Of a DNA stretch of 64,000 nt, positions 17,933 to 29,187 are shown piece after piece; the first letter of the stretch is position 1; every line of letters begins with the position of its first letter. Under the pieces are notes generated by a model, which saw nothing but the letters and a program-made list of their open reading frames with translations, ran no database searches and was not told the origin of the DNA. Made by a program: the position numbers and the translations under genes. Origin of the DNA: JADKAV01 sp963732355 (GTDB taxonomy: Bacteria; Actinomycetota; Actinomycetes; S36-B12; UBA10799); contig CAVSZD010000007.1 of the NCBI GenBank assembly GCA_963732355.1, positions 744,001 to 808,000 of the forward strand. Direction: 5' to 3'.

Positions 17933-18675
17933 AGACCACACGCCTTCGCGTACAGGGCGTAGAGCCGCTGGCGCATCTGCGGGTCAACCGCCAACGTGTA
18001 CGTGCCCGATCGTCCGTCGGGAAGCGTCACGGCCAGCGGGAAGTAAGTGCCCTGCTTGTCCTCGGCCACGGCGTGTGCATCGCAGCGGTTCGGCCGCAGT
18101 GTCACCCGGTCCCTGCCCTGCGCGATCACCATCGCGTCGACCGGCCGGAACAGGATCGTGGTGCCCAGTTCGCCGACCTGCACGTCGCCAGCGGAACCCT
18201 CGATGACCAAACCCTTGTCGTCGATCGCTGCGACTCGCAGATCCAGCTGCTGCTCAACTTCTTGGCGCAGGCAGTCGTTGTCGAGGTACTTGCGCAGTTG
18301 GCCGAGTTTGTCGTCTGCGGCCATGGTCACGCTCTGGCCGTCCACGCGTAGTTGCACCTCGGCATCGCGTCGTGCGCCGCAGTTGGCCTCCGGCAACGCC
18401 ACCTTCAGATCCATGGCAGCGCCGGGCGGGATCTCAACCGGTTCGTTCCATTGCGGCGTCCCGGCCAGGCTGGGCGAAGTCAATTGTGCGAAGTCCACCG
18501 TCACCGGCTGCCGCCCGTTGTTCTGGACCTGGATCTCGATCTTGTTCAACGGGGTGTCCGAGCGGGTCTGGTAGACCACCGCGGACACCGGTGGCGTGGG
18601 AGCAGAGCAGGCCGCGAGACTCACCATCGCGGCGAGGATCCAGCACACACGTCTCACTGCGCGAAGGTATCCCAC
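17929..18675 (-). CDS. putative lipoprotein
   Basis: A 248-aa protein with a lipoprotein signal: positively charged start, WILAAMVSLAAC, and the lipobox cysteine at about residue 23. The mature part has a beta-sandwich-like pattern (IEIQVQNNGRQPVTVDFAQL) and two conserved-looking cysteines (EANCGAR, DNDCLRQ, LRPNRCDAH). It is expected on the outer face of the cytoplasmic membrane. I do not recognise the family. Its stop overlaps the glycosylase start, which looks like convenience of packing rather than function. Confidence 0.75.
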   Translation of the reverse strand: MGYLRAVRRVCWILAAMVSLAACSAPTPPVSAVVYQTRSDTPLNKIEIQVQNNGRQPVTVDFAQLTSPSLAGTPQWNEPVEIPPGAAMDLKVALPEANCGARRDAEVQLRVDGQSVTMAADDKLGQLRKYLDNDCLRQEVEQQLDLRVAAIDDKGLVIEGSAGDVQVGELGTTILFRPVDAMVIAQGRDRVTLRPNRCDAHAVAEDKQGTYFPLAVTLPDGRSGTYTLAVDPQMRQRLYALYAKACGL

Positions 18676-18687
18676 CGCTACGGCGAG

Positions 18688-18734
18688 AAGGTTGAACGGA
18701 TTGGCACGTTAACGATGCCAATCCGTTCAACCTT
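18688..18734. repeat. 47-bp palindromic repeat, copy 1 of 2
   Basis: Arms beginning AAGGTTGAACGGATTGGCA and ending in the near-exact complement flank a short centre (CGTTAACGA). It lies between the divergent starts at 18675 and 18774. The only other copy is at 50455-50501, with the same length and arm ends. Confidence 0.9.
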
Positions 18735-18773
18735 CCGGCGCCCGCAGCGCGGACACCCGATTACCGTGGAGTC

Positions 18774-19160
18774 ATGAGCGCACCGACAACGAATCTGGAC
18801 CTCCCCTTCGACCAGGCGGTCGCAGCGACCCGGGCGGCGCTGGCCGATGAGGGCTTTGGAGTCCTCACCGAGATCGACATGCAGGCGACGATGAAGGCCA
18901 AGCTCGACGAGGAGTACCCCCCGATGGTGATCCTGGGCGCCTGCAACCCCGGCTTCGCCCACCAGGCGATGAGTGTGGCGCCGCAGGTCGCCACCCTGGT
19001 GCCGTGCAATGTGGTCTTGCGCCAGACCGCTCACGGGGTCGCCGTCGAGACCGTGGACCCAGCCATGCTGGTATCGGTCACAGAGGCGCAGGACCTCGCA
19101 CCGCTGGCGGCCGACCTGCGCGCGAAACTCGACCGCGTCTTCGCAGCGCTGGAGCAGTAG
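18774..19160 (+). CDS. DUF302 domain protein
   Basis: A 128-aa soluble protein made up almost wholly of the DUF302 domain: DQAVAATRAALADEGFGVLTEIDMQATMK at the start, PPMVILGACNPGFAHQAM in the middle, and LVPCNVVLR with a conserved cysteine. The family fold is known but its biochemical role is not. Its stop codon overlaps the GTG of acpS (TAGTG at 19158-19162), so the two genes are translationally coupled. Confidence 0.9.
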   Translation: MSAPTTNLDLPFDQAVAATRAALADEGFGVLTEIDMQATMKAKLDEEYPPMVILGACNPGFAHQAMSVAPQVATLVPCNVVLRQTAHGVAVETVDPAMLVSVTEAQDLAPLAADLRAKLDRVFAALEQ

Positions 19161-19513
19161 TGCCCTTCCTCGGCACCGACCTGGTGCGCGTGGCCCGGCT
19201 CACCTCAGTCAGGACCCCCGCATTCACCCGGCGCACGTTCACCGCCCGCGAACTCGAGGTGTGCCAGGAGCGTCCTGAGTCACTCGCTGGACGTTGGGCG
19301 GCGAAGGAGGCAGTGCTCAAGGCCCTGGGGGTCGGCATCGCGGGCATCCCGATGACCGACATCGAGACCGATAGTGACGCCAAGGGCAAGCCGCTGCTTG
19401 AGTTGCGCGGCGCGGCGCTTGCCCGCGCTCAGGAACTCGGCATCCGACAGTGGGACGTGTCGATCTCCCACGACGGGGAGTATGCGCTCGCTGTCGTTAT
19501 CGGCTCAAACTGA
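19160..19513 (+). CDS. acpS: holo-[acyl-carrier-protein] synthase
   Basis: A 117-aa 4'-phosphopantetheinyl transferase of the AcpS type, which moves phosphopantetheine from CoA to a serine of ACP. The signatures are GTDLVRVARL (metal-binding Asp7) and FTARELEVCQ...LAGRWAAKEAVLKALG with the second acidic ligands, plus the ISHDGEYA block near the end. The GTG at 19160 gives the usual length. Its end overlaps by 17 bp the end of a convergent free-standing acyl carrier protein gene, a likely substrate. It may also serve fatty-acid and polyketide ACPs. Confidence 0.95.
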   Translation: MPFLGTDLVRVARLTSVRTPAFTRRTFTARELEVCQERPESLAGRWAAKEAVLKALGVGIAGIPMTDIETDSDAKGKPLLELRGAALARAQELGIRQWDVSISHDGEYALAVVIGSN

Positions 19514-19739
19514 CGTAGGCGATGGCCAGGTTCAGCGTGTCGAGCTGGGCATAGTCGTCCTCCGGGATGTCCATGCCCATCGCCTCGGACACCGCCGCTA
19601 TGTAGGCCAGGAAGTCCATCGAGTCGAGATCTGCGCCGTCGCGCAGGCTGGTGTCCGGATCGAACTCGTCGGGGTCAATCTCAGGTGCAACATCGGCTAG
19701 CGCTTCCACGACCAGCGCGCGGGCTTGGGTCTCATTCAT
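19497..19739 (-). CDS. free-standing acyl carrier protein
   Basis: An 80-aa acidic helical protein with the phosphopantetheine site DLDSMDFLAY (Ser40) and the usual four-helix pattern. The ATG overlaps the stop of the E2 gene (ATGA at 19736-19739), so it is the last gene of the dehydrogenase operon and is translationally coupled to it. A dedicated ACP at the end of an alpha-keto-acid dehydrogenase operon suggests the acyl group made by E1/E2, or by the operon's acyl-CoA ligase, is handed to a carrier protein. That link is inferred from position only. Confidence 0.9.
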   Translation of the reverse strand: MNETQARALVVEALADVAPEIDPDEFDPDTSLRDGADLDSMDFLAYIAAVSEAMGMDIPEDDYAQLDTLNLAIAYVSLSR

Positions 19740-20992
19740 AGTTCCTCCGGGTGGGTGAGGGCCTGACCGAATGCGCCGAGGAAGCGGGCACCGGTACGGC
19801 CGTCGGTGGCGCGATGGTCGGCGGCCAGGGTCACGGTGACCGTGCTTCGGATGGCTAGTTCCCCGTCCACCACCCACGGCCTCGGCGCGACCGCACCCAC
19901 CCCGACAAGGGCGACCTGCGGCGGGTAGATCACGCCGTAGAGAACATCGGGCCCACCGTCGGCCAGGCTGCTGACGGTGATGCTGCCGGGCAACAGTTCA
20001 CTGCCCTTCAGTCGCCCGGCCTTTGCCCGTTTGACCAGGTCAGTCAGGTGACCCATGAGGCCGGTGAGATCCAAGTCCTGCGCCCTGACGATTCGCGGGG
20101 TGACCAGCCCACCGCTGCGTGTGGCCACGGCGATTCCGAGGTCAACGCCGTCAGCAGCGACGAACTGCTCGTCCCAGTGTCCGTTGAGCTCGGGTACTGC
20201 GGTCGCGGCGACCACCGCGGCACGCAGGAACAGCGCGGCGGGCAGGACGCGGTCGCGTGGCTTGCGACCGGCGTTGAACTCACGCAACCAGTCCAATGTC
20301 GAGGTGATGTCGAAGGTGCTCGCCACGTAGTAGTGCGGGATCTCGCGGGCGGCTCGGCCCATGAGCGCCGCGGTGGCCGCGCGCATGGCTGCGGTCCGGT
20401 CCACCTTGGCCTTGGGCGTGGCTGCTTGCACGTCGGGGCCCGTCACCACTTGCGACCCGGCGAGGGCGTCGAGGTCCACTCCGCGTTGGGCCGCCAGCCG
20501 ACGGGCGCGCGGGGTGATGCGCGGCCTGCTCGCCGGTGGCGGCGCGGCGGGGACTACGACCACCGGCGGGCCTCCGACGCTTGACTCCCCGGCCGCGACC
20601 AGGACGTCCTTGCGCGTGACCTGGCCACGCGGCCCGCTGCCGACAACGTCGGAGACGTCCAAGCCGAACTGATGCATGAGGTGGCGCACGGGTGGTGCGA
20701 GCCGGGGCACGGGGTGGGTCTCAGGTACCGGTTCGGGTGTGAGACCAGGCGGCGCCTGTCCACCGTCGATCCGGGCCAGCGGCGTCCCGACCGGGACCAG
20801 CGTGCCGGGCTCGACCAGCAACTCCGCCACGACGCCGTCCTCGAACACCTCCACGTCGATCGCCGACTTGGCGGTGTCGATCACCGCGACGACGTCACCC
20901 TTGTGCACCGCGTCGCCGGGCTTGACCAGCCATTCGAGCAGCGTTCCCTCGTCCATGTCTGCACCCAGTGACGGCATCTTGAACAGGCCCAT
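19736..20992 (-). CDS. dihydrolipoamide acyltransferase (E2) of an alpha-keto-acid dehydrogenase
   Basis: A 418-aa E2 protein. It has one N-terminal lipoyl domain with the lipoylated lysine in DTAKSA (Lys42), a peripheral-subunit-binding domain around residues 95-130 (VRHLMHQFGLDVSDVVGSG), a second E3-binding-like segment ITPRARRLAAQRGVDLDAL, and the catalytic domain ending in DHRATDG (His393, Asp397). It forms the core that transfers the acyl group to CoA. Six nt separate it from E1 beta upstream, and its stop overlaps the ACP start. No E3 (lipoamide dehydrogenase) gene is in the operon. Substrate could be pyruvate, acetoin or a 2-oxoacid. Confidence 0.93.
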   Translation of the reverse strand: MGLFKMPSLGADMDEGTLLEWLVKPGDAVHKGDVVAVIDTAKSAIDVEVFEDGVVAELLVEPGTLVPVGTPLARIDGGQAPPGLTPEPVPETHPVPRLAPPVRHLMHQFGLDVSDVVGSGPRGQVTRKDVLVAAGESSVGGPPVVVVPAAPPPASRPRITPRARRLAAQRGVDLDALAGSQVVTGPDVQAATPKAKVDRTAAMRAATAALMGRAAREIPHYYVASTFDITSTLDWLREFNAGRKPRDRVLPAALFLRAAVVAATAVPELNGHWDEQFVAADGVDLGIAVATRSGGLVTPRIVRAQDLDLTGLMGHLTDLVKRAKAGRLKGSELLPGSITVSSLADGGPDVLYGVIYPPQVALVGVGAVAPRPWVVDGELAIRSTVTVTLAADHRATDGRTGARFLGAFGQALTHPEEL

Positions 20993-20998
20993 GACGCC

Positions 20999-21982
20999 TC
21001 AGCTCTCGCCACGCATCGCGGCGCGCACGGCGGTGACCACGTCGTCCGTGCTCGGGATCGCCGCCTGCTCCATATGGCGCGCGTAAGGGGTGGGCACCTC
21101 CTTGCTGGCCACCCGACCGACGGGCGCGTCCAACTCGTAGAAGGCCTGTTCCATGATCCGCGCGGACACCTCCGCGGAGATGCTGCCGCTGCGCCACCCT
21201 TCGTCAATGACAACGGCGCGGTGGGTGCGGCGCACGGAGTCGAGGAACGTCGCGTCGTCCAACGGACGTAAGGTCCGCAGGTCGATGACCTCGGCCTGTG
21301 TGCCGTCCTCGGCCAACTGATCCGCGGCTGCCATCGTCGTGGGCAGCGTCCCGCCGTAAGTGATCAGCGTGACGTGCTTACCCGACCTGCGGATCGCGGC
21401 CCTGTCCAAGTCCACCGGTCCTGCCCCCTCAGGCATCTCACCGGAGGCGTTGTAAAGCCCTCCGTGCTCGAAGATCAGGACCGGATCGGGGTCGCACAAT
21501 GCCGTGGGCATCATCCAGCGGGCATCCTCCACCGTGGCCGGAGCAACCACCCGGATACCGGGGATATGGGCGTACCAGCCGTCGAAACTGTGTGAGTGTT
21601 GTGCGGCCAGTTGCCTGCCCGCGCCAGTGGTCATGCGGATGACCAGGGGGACGTTGAACTGGCCACCGGACATATGCAGAAGCGAGGCAGCGGTGTTCAC
21701 GATCTGGTCGAGGGCCAGCAGGCTGAAGTTGACAGTCATGATCTCGACGATCGGCCGCATCCCGCCGAGAGCCGCGCCGATCCCCGCCCCAACGAACGCC
21801 GATTCCGACAGCGGCGTATCACGGATCCGGTCGGGGCCGAACTCCTCGAGCAAGCCCATGCTGACCGCGTAGCAACCGCCGTACTCGCCGATGTCCTCAC
21901 CCATCATGAAGACCCGCTCGTCATCGCGCAGTGCCGCGCGGATGCCCTCACGCACCGCCTCGCGGTAACTGATGGTGGTCAT
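20999..21982 (-). CDS. dehydrogenase E1 component, beta subunit
   Basis: A 327-aa transketolase-like beta subunit: MGEDIGEYGG near the N-terminus, the active-site Glu block DTPLSESAFVG, and the C-terminal fold with VIDEGWRSGS. It pairs with the alpha subunit to form the thiamine-diphosphate E1 that decarboxylates a 2-oxoacid or acetoin and reductively acylates lipoyl-E2. It overlaps the E1 alpha stop by ATGA at 21979-21982, which supports equimolar synthesis. Confidence 0.95.
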   Translation of the reverse strand: MTTISYREAVREGIRAALRDDERVFMMGEDIGEYGGCYAVSMGLLEEFGPDRIRDTPLSESAFVGAGIGAALGGMRPIVEIMTVNFSLLALDQIVNTAASLLHMSGGQFNVPLVIRMTTGAGRQLAAQHSHSFDGWYAHIPGIRVVAPATVEDARWMMPTALCDPDPVLIFEHGGLYNASGEMPEGAGPVDLDRAAIRRSGKHVTLITYGGTLPTTMAAADQLAEDGTQAEVIDLRTLRPLDDATFLDSVRRTHRAVVIDEGWRSGSISAEVSARIMEQAFYELDAPVGRVASKEVPTPYARHMEQAAIPSTDDVVTAVRAAMRGES

Positions 21983-22949
21983 GACGGCCTCCCCGCTGTG
22001 GAGGACGGGCTGTAGACGAACTTCATGAGGTCGGCCACGTCCTCGTCGGCTGAGGCCTCAGCGAAGTCGACCGCGTCCTGGATCTCGTCGGCGATCTCGC
22101 GTTCCATCGCCTCGAGGGCGGCGTCGTCCAGCAAGGCCTCGGCGCGCAAGCGGGCGAGCATCAGGTCGATCGGATCGCGCTCGCGCCACCGCTGTACCTC
22201 GGCCTTGTCCCTATAGCGCTCGGGGTCGAACATCGAGTGGGCGCGGAAGCGGTAGGTGCGAGCCTCCAGGAAGTGCGGGCCGCCGCCGGCACGGATGGCC
22301 TCGATCGCACGGCCGGCCGACTCGGCGACTGCCATCACATCCATGCCGTCCACCGACCAGGCAGGCATCTCGTAGGCCGAGGCTTTGATCGGCAGATTGG
22401 TCTCGGACTCCGAACGGCTCAGGGCCGTACCCATGGCGTACAGGTTGTTCTCGCACACGAACAGCACCGGCAGGTTCCACAATTGCGCCAGGTTCATCGA
22501 CTCGTGGAACTCTCCCTCGGCCATCGCACCTTCACCGAAGAAGCACACGCTCACGCGCTCGCGCTTCTGCATGTGATCTGCCAGCGCCAGACCCACTGCT
22601 GTGGGCAACCCGCCACCCACGATCGCGTTGCCGCCGAAGAACCGGAGATCTTTGTCGAAAAGGTGCATCGACCCGCCGCGACCCCTGCTGCAACCGGTGA
22701 CCTTGCCGTACATCTCGGCCATGACCTCGCGGGCGCTCATCCCGCGCAATAGTGCGTGCCCGTGCTCGCGGTAGGTCGCCACAACCGCGTCGTCGTCTCG
22801 CAACCCGGCCATTACGCCGGTGGCAACGGCCTCTTCACCGATGTAAACGTGCAGGAATCCGCGAATCTTCGTCTCGCTGTACAACTCCACGCAGCGCTCC
22901 TCGAAACGGCGCACTCGCAGCATCGACCTGAATAGATCCATGGGTTCGC

Positions 22950-22953
<4 letters not shown>
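21979..22953 (-). CDS. dehydrogenase E1 component, alpha subunit
   Basis: A 324-aa thiamine-diphosphate-binding alpha subunit. The cofactor motif is GEGAMAEGEFHESMNLAQ ending ENNLYAMGT (GDG-to-NN type, here GEG), and the phosphorylation-loop-like RFRAHSMFDPERYR follows. YIGEEAVATGVMAGLRDDD near the N-terminus is typical of acetoin and pyruvate dehydrogenase alpha subunits. Which substrate is used cannot be decided from these motifs. It is coupled to the acyl-CoA ligase upstream and E1 beta downstream by ATGA overlaps. Confidence 0.95.
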
Positions 22954-24764
<1,811 letters not shown>

Positions 24765-24943
24765 ACCTCCGGTATACACCCAGCTGAGCAGGAGTTTCAG
24801 CGCTTCGCGACAACTGTCATCCGGCCACCGGAAACCTGTTGCGGCGGCCTCATTCGGCGTACCCTGGAAGCGCACGCTTGACGGCCGGGATGACCACCGG
24901 CGTTGATGTCACCCGACCACCAAGTCGGTGCGGGGAGGGCATC

Positions 24944-26101
24944 ATGAGGCTTGCAATTCCACTTCTCGGCGGCGCTCTGACGGCCGGTCTGCTACTGACA
25001 CCGGCACCTGCTTCGGCGTTGACCATCGACCCCCAGCCCACTGGCCTGGCCGATGTGTTCGGCGCTTCAACCACGGGTCGATACGTCTTGGGAGCACCGC
25101 TCAATAAGCGCCTCCGCCTGCTCGACCTGACAGCGGATTCGACCGTAGTGAAGTTGCCGCGCAAGGCTGCCGATCCGTCGGTCAGCGACAACGGACGCCT
25201 GGTGGCCTACACGATGCCGATCGACGATTGGGGCCAGCGCCGGGTCATGGTCTTCGACCGGCGCACTGGTCGGACGCGCGAGGTCACGCGCAGGACTTCT
25301 GGCTCGCTCCTGCGGCCATCCTGGCGTGGCCGCTGCACGCTGGCACTGTGCGAGGAGGACCAGAAGATGCGGTACTCCCCGCAGTTGGACGGCGGGCAGA
25401 TTTCAGGCAACGGCCGCTTTGTGGTCTTCGCCGCCAATTTCGCCCAGCGCAACCGCATCGACGTTTACGTCAAGAACCTGCGCACGGGCGTTCTGCAGCG
25501 GTTCACCGGTGCCGGACGTCCACTGGTCGCTGAGGGCGACACCGAGTACATCCAGGCACCCACCATTTCCGCGGACGGCAACACGATCCTGGTCCCCGGC
25601 CGGCTCGAAGCCTACGAGTCCAGTGACACGTGGAGTCCAGGGCGGGCCATCTTCAACCGCAGCAGCGTCGTGGACATCGGCGGCGTCGGCAACTCCATCA
25701 CCCGCGACGGCCGCACCATCACGATCAATGGGGTGTTCGCCGGCACGATCGAGGGCATCCCGTCTGAGGTGCAGTGGTACGACGTGCCCACCGCAACCAG
25801 CGTGCCCGCCTCTCCGACGCAGCTCCGACTAACCCTGACCAACTCGTCAGCCGATGGTCGCTACGCGTTGTGGAAGCCAGACCTCGCCTCGAAGTTGCGC
25901 ATTCGCGACCGGACCCTCGGGTTGGACTATGACCTGTACGGCGCTCTTGTAGCCGCGGGCTTCGGGGTCACCGAGACTGCCGGTGCTCCAGGTGGCTTCC
26001 TCTGGGGTTACCCCGACCGCAAAGCCGTCATGAGTGGCGACGGCCAGGTGGTGTTCGTTGCCACGGACCAGGAGATCCAGGCAGTGCGCTGGACCCCCTG
26101 A
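24944..26101 (+). CDS. secreted beta-propeller (PD40/TolB-like) protein
   Basis: A 385-aa protein with a clear signal peptide (MRLAIPLLGGALTAGLLLTP ending in ASA). The mature part contains repeated blades of the PD40/WD40-like type: DPSVSDNGRLVAYTMP, GGQISGNGRFVVFAA, APTISADGNTILVPG, KAVMSGDGQVVFVAT. Such propellers usually bind partners or substrates outside the cell. The ATG at 24944 follows GGGGAGGGC. It is divergent from the acyl-CoA ligase operon and converges on the HNH gene, 12 nt away. Confidence 0.88.
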   Translation: MRLAIPLLGGALTAGLLLTPAPASALTIDPQPTGLADVFGASTTGRYVLGAPLNKRLRLLDLTADSTVVKLPRKAADPSVSDNGRLVAYTMPIDDWGQRRVMVFDRRTGRTREVTRRTSGSLLRPSWRGRCTLALCEEDQKMRYSPQLDGGQISGNGRFVVFAANFAQRNRIDVYVKNLRTGVLQRFTGAGRPLVAEGDTEYIQAPTISADGNTILVPGRLEAYESSDTWSPGRAIFNRSSVVDIGGVGNSITRDGRTITINGVFAGTIEGIPSEVQWYDVPTATSVPASPTQLRLTLTNSSADGRYALWKPDLASKLRIRDRTLGLDYDLYGALVAAGFGVTETAGAPGGFLWGYPDRKAVMSGDGQVVFVATDQEIQAVRWTP

Positions 26102-26113
26102 CCGACGCACCCG

Positions 26114-27310
26114 TCATGGCGGCCTGGTCAAGGGTTGTTCAGTTGTGAAGCGACCATCCATGGTCAGGACCAACAACAGCCGACCAAGGTGAATCCGACG
26201 GTGGTGATATCGGCACACGAGAACCAGATTTGACAGGTCAGTAGGCCCACCTTGACCCCAGTGTCGGATGTGGTGGGCGATGCAGCGGTGGGCCGGGACC
26301 GAGCACCCGGGATGCACACAGGTGGCGCCATCGCGAGCGGCCAATGCAGCGCGCTGGGCCTTGGACGCGTAACGCCGGGCAAATCCAACCGCCAGCGGCT
26401 GCCAATGAACCTCATCAGTCGGCAGACCCACAACCAAGGTCGCCTCGGCGCTGCACGACCTCTCGGCAACGTCAGTGCGCGTGGCGAGCACCCCTGACGG
26501 CCAAGAGACGCCAATGCCCGACGCGAGTTGATCCGGGGTCAGGTTCAAGGTGATGTGGCCGAGCCCGGTGGGCCGGTCGGTCTCATCCAGGGCACGCCCG
26601 GCGATCTCAGCCAAGGCGTCACAGCGCCGCGCCCCGAGGTTGCGACGATCATCGCGGCCGGCGCTTTGGGCGAAGACCTCCAGCGCTGCCGCCACTTCGG
26701 CTCCGCTGGCCGCATCCAGCAGGCCATCGAGATGCCACCACCCGTCCATCGACTCCGACAGGTGCACGTAACGCTTCTCCCGTTGGCACTCCGCCTCATC
26801 GTCACTGGCTTCCGGGGCGTACTGCTGGATGATCGCGTCGACGAACCTGCGGGTAAGCGTCGGGTCGTTGTGACTGGCCACCTCGACGATTCGCTGCTCA
26901 AGTGCGGCCGTGAGTTCCGGACCGAACACCCGCCTCACGCGCCGGATGGCCCGCAGGTGGTCCTCTCCGATCTCACCGTCCTGCAGTGCCTTCTCCGTCG
27001 CCGGCAACTCGTCGCGCACTGCACGCGCGGCGTGTACCAGCCAACCGGCTCGGCCTTTGCTGATTAGCGCCTGCTGGGCCAGCCAGTCACCAGTGTTCCG
27101 GTGGCCCAGCAAATGGGCGCCCCCGTAGGCATCGAAGGCCGCGATCATCTTCAGTTGTGTGGCGAACAGCTGGTTGGCCAGCGTGAACATCTCAGGCAGG
27201 GCTGCCTCGAGCTGGCCCAGCGTCCACTCGGTCGCATCTTGAGCCACCAGGGCACCGACCTCGGCGCGCAGGCCCGCCACCGGATCCAGATCCACCGCGG
27301 TTGTGGTCAT
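26114..27310 (-). CDS. DUF222/HNH endonuclease-like protein
   Basis: A 398-aa protein with the DUF222 helical N-terminal domain (13E12-repeat type) and a C-terminal HNH motif: CVHPGCSVPAHRCIAHHI, then NLVLVCRYHHRRIH. These families are abundant in actinobacteria, often as multi-copy genes, and may be mobile or selfish nucleases; a function is not established. The ATG at 27310 starts MTTTAVDLDPVAGL. There are no inverted repeats at its ends that would mark a transposon. Confidence 0.92.
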   Translation of the reverse strand: MTTTAVDLDPVAGLRAEVGALVAQDATEWTLGQLEAALPEMFTLANQLFATQLKMIAAFDAYGGAHLLGHRNTGDWLAQQALISKGRAGWLVHAARAVRDELPATEKALQDGEIGEDHLRAIRRVRRVFGPELTAALEQRIVEVASHNDPTLTRRFVDAIIQQYAPEASDDEAECQREKRYVHLSESMDGWWHLDGLLDAASGAEVAAALEVFAQSAGRDDRRNLGARRCDALAEIAGRALDETDRPTGLGHITLNLTPDQLASGIGVSWPSGVLATRTDVAERSCSAEATLVVGLPTDEVHWQPLAVGFARRYASKAQRAALAARDGATCVHPGCSVPAHRCIAHHIRHWGQGGPTDLSNLVLVCRYHHRRIHLGRLLLVLTMDGRFTTEQPLTRPP

Positions 27311-27399
27311 CTGCCCTCACCCCCTTCTGAATCGAACATTAGTGCGAGGGTGTGACATGTTTTGGCGACCTGTGGACAGCAGTCGCGCTGCGCCAAGCG

Positions 27400-27438
27400 A
27401 TGTTGGTAACAGGCAACGCAGTTGCCGAAAATCAACAT
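27400..27438. repeat. 39-nt structured repeat, single copy
   Basis: ATGTTG-GTAACA-GGCAAC-GCA-GTTGCC-GAAAAT-CAACAT: perfect inner and outer 6-bp stems separated by a 6x6 internal loop. It lies between the divergent starts at 27310 and 27514. It belongs to the same family as 57774-57812 and the arrays at 54403 and 63635. Confidence 0.8.
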
Positions 27439-27513
27439 GGCCCCAGCCGGCACGTGACCATGGATCCCCCGAACAGCCCTCCGCGGCCCAACTGAGCACG
27501 GCAGGATTGCAGC

Positions 27514-27900
27514 ATGGACAACAGCGAGAAGATGGCAACGGCAATGACGATCGAACGCGTGCTGGTGGGGGCTGCGGCCATCGCCGCGCCGGGCCCGCTC
27601 CTCACGACCTTCGGTGCGCCGGCCGAGATGAACAACCCTGCGCTGCGTTACACGACCAGGCTGTTCGGCATCCGCAATGTCGCACTCGGGATGCAGGTGT
27701 GGAAGGCCCGTCGAAACCCCAGCCGCCTGCAGGAACTCGCAGGCCAGAACGCGGGCGTCGAGTTGACCGATCTAGTGGCAGGTTCTGCCCTCGCCCTGCG
27801 GCCCGAACTGCGCGGGCCCGGCTTCGCGGTGATGGCGACCTCGGTTTCGGTGGCGTCGGGTTTCTTGGCACTGCGGGCCCTCGCGACCAAGTCCGGCTAG
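27514..27900 (+). CDS. small membrane protein, DUF4267-like
   Basis: A 128-aa hydrophobic protein with about four short membrane segments (VLVGAAAIAAPGPLLTTFG, LFGIRNVALGMQVW, LTDLVAGSALAL, MATSVSVASGFLALRAL). The pattern G-hydrophobic-RxxGxRxxxLG and the size resemble DUF4267-type membrane proteins. Start could be residue 1 or the ATG at residue 7. Its gene ends 8 nt before the convergent, broken deiminase gene. Function unknown. Confidence 0.75.
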   Translation: MDNSEKMATAMTIERVLVGAAAIAAPGPLLTTFGAPAEMNNPALRYTTRLFGIRNVALGMQVWKARRNPSRLQELAGQNAGVELTDLVAGSALALRPELRGPGFAVMATSVSVASGFLALRALATKSG

Positions 27901-27907
27901 GCGTGAG

Positions 27908-28956
27908 CTAGCCGGCGACTCGGGCCGGGTCGGGCTGCTGCTGGGTCGCGCAGTGGATCCCGCCGCCCCCGGCGGCCACCGGGTCGATATCCAGGGCCAC
28001 GACCTCGCGCCCCGGGTAGAGGTCCGCCAGGGCCTCGACTGCACGTCCATCGGCCGCGACGTCACCGAACGCGGGCGCGATCACGGCACCGTTGCACACG
28101 TAGTAGTTCACGTAGCTCGACAGGAAAGCATCGCCGGACTGCCGGGTGGTCCCCGGCTGGGTGAGCTGCACTAGGTCGTAGGGCCGCCCGTCGAGTGTCT
28201 GGATCGCCAGGAGCTCGTCATGTGTCGAGGCGGCCAGGTCGTACCAGGTCTCGCCCGGTTCCACGTAGGACGGATACTCATGCACGATGGTCGTCGGGTC
28301 GGCGAACCGGGCCAGGGTGTCGATATGCCCGTCAGTGATGTCCTGGCCAGCCACCCCATCCACCCACACCAAGCGCTGAGCGCCAAGCGTCTGGACGAGG
28401 GCCGCAGCAATGTCGGCCTCGGGCACACCGGGGTTCCGGTTGTCATTGACCCAGCTGGAGCGCGCTGCAAGCAGCGTGCCTTGGCCGTCGTTCTCCAGCC
28501 CGCAGCCAACGCGCTGCCCGCTGGCGCCACCATTAGCAGGGGCAGAGTGTCGCGCGCCCACAGATCATCGACAGGGCCGTCGATCAGCTCAACGTCGGAG
28601 CCAACCAGGCCCGCCGCCGTCGCCCGCGCCTCGGGCCGAACGAGCATCCGAACTGGCTCGAAGCCAGCGATGGCCAGTGCGATGTCAGAGATCGTCTCCT
28701 GCACTCCGGTCAGGTCCCGGCCCCAGATGTCGGCGTTTGCGGGAAAGCACATCCACGTCGCCGCGTGTGGTTCCTCCTCCGCGGGCATCCACCACTGCCC
28801 TGCGTGAACCGGTTCGGCCGACGACCCCGGACCCGCCGAGCCGGGACTCGCGAGGTCGTCCGAACACGCCGCCACCGCCAGTCCGAGCACGCCGAACGCC
28901 GAGACCGCCATGAACCGCCGCCGGCTAAGCCGCGCCGTGCGATACCCAGGAATCAT
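27908..28956 (-). pseudogene. agmatine-deiminase-like Tat lipoprotein gene, frameshifted
   Basis: Reading starts at 28956 with a Tat signal and lipobox (SRRRFMAVSAFGVLGLAVAAC) and continues through WARDTLPLLM, typical of agmatine deiminase/PPAD proteins. Near 28500-28540 the frame shifts; sense coding resumes at LENDGQGTLLAARSSWVNDN and runs through GHIDTLARF (catalytic His) to GGGGIHCATQQQ (catalytic Cys) and a stop at 27908. The family normally has tens of residues between these two blocks that are absent here, so a deletion plus frameshift is likely. A working enzyme would hydrolyse agmatine to N-carbamoylputrescine. Confidence 0.8.
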
Positions 28957-29187
28957 TGTGGACGGAGTCTAGCCCGCGACGAGATCCCACTCCCACAGCA
29001 ACTGGCCGCAACCCCAGCACGACCCTCACCCGAAGACCTCGGACCCTAACTGAACGGTATTGAAGGCCAGGCGGCACCGGGTGCCCTTGGGCCGGGACAC
29101 CTTGGGCGTGCGTAACATCCGTCGCCCGCAGCGACGAAAATTGCACCAGCCCGACCGGGTAACCCCCAGAGCGCGTAATCTGACGCC

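Noticed and set aside
18688..18734. Rho-independent terminator
   Set aside because: The hairpin is upstream of both flanking genes, which diverge from it, so it cannot end either transcript.
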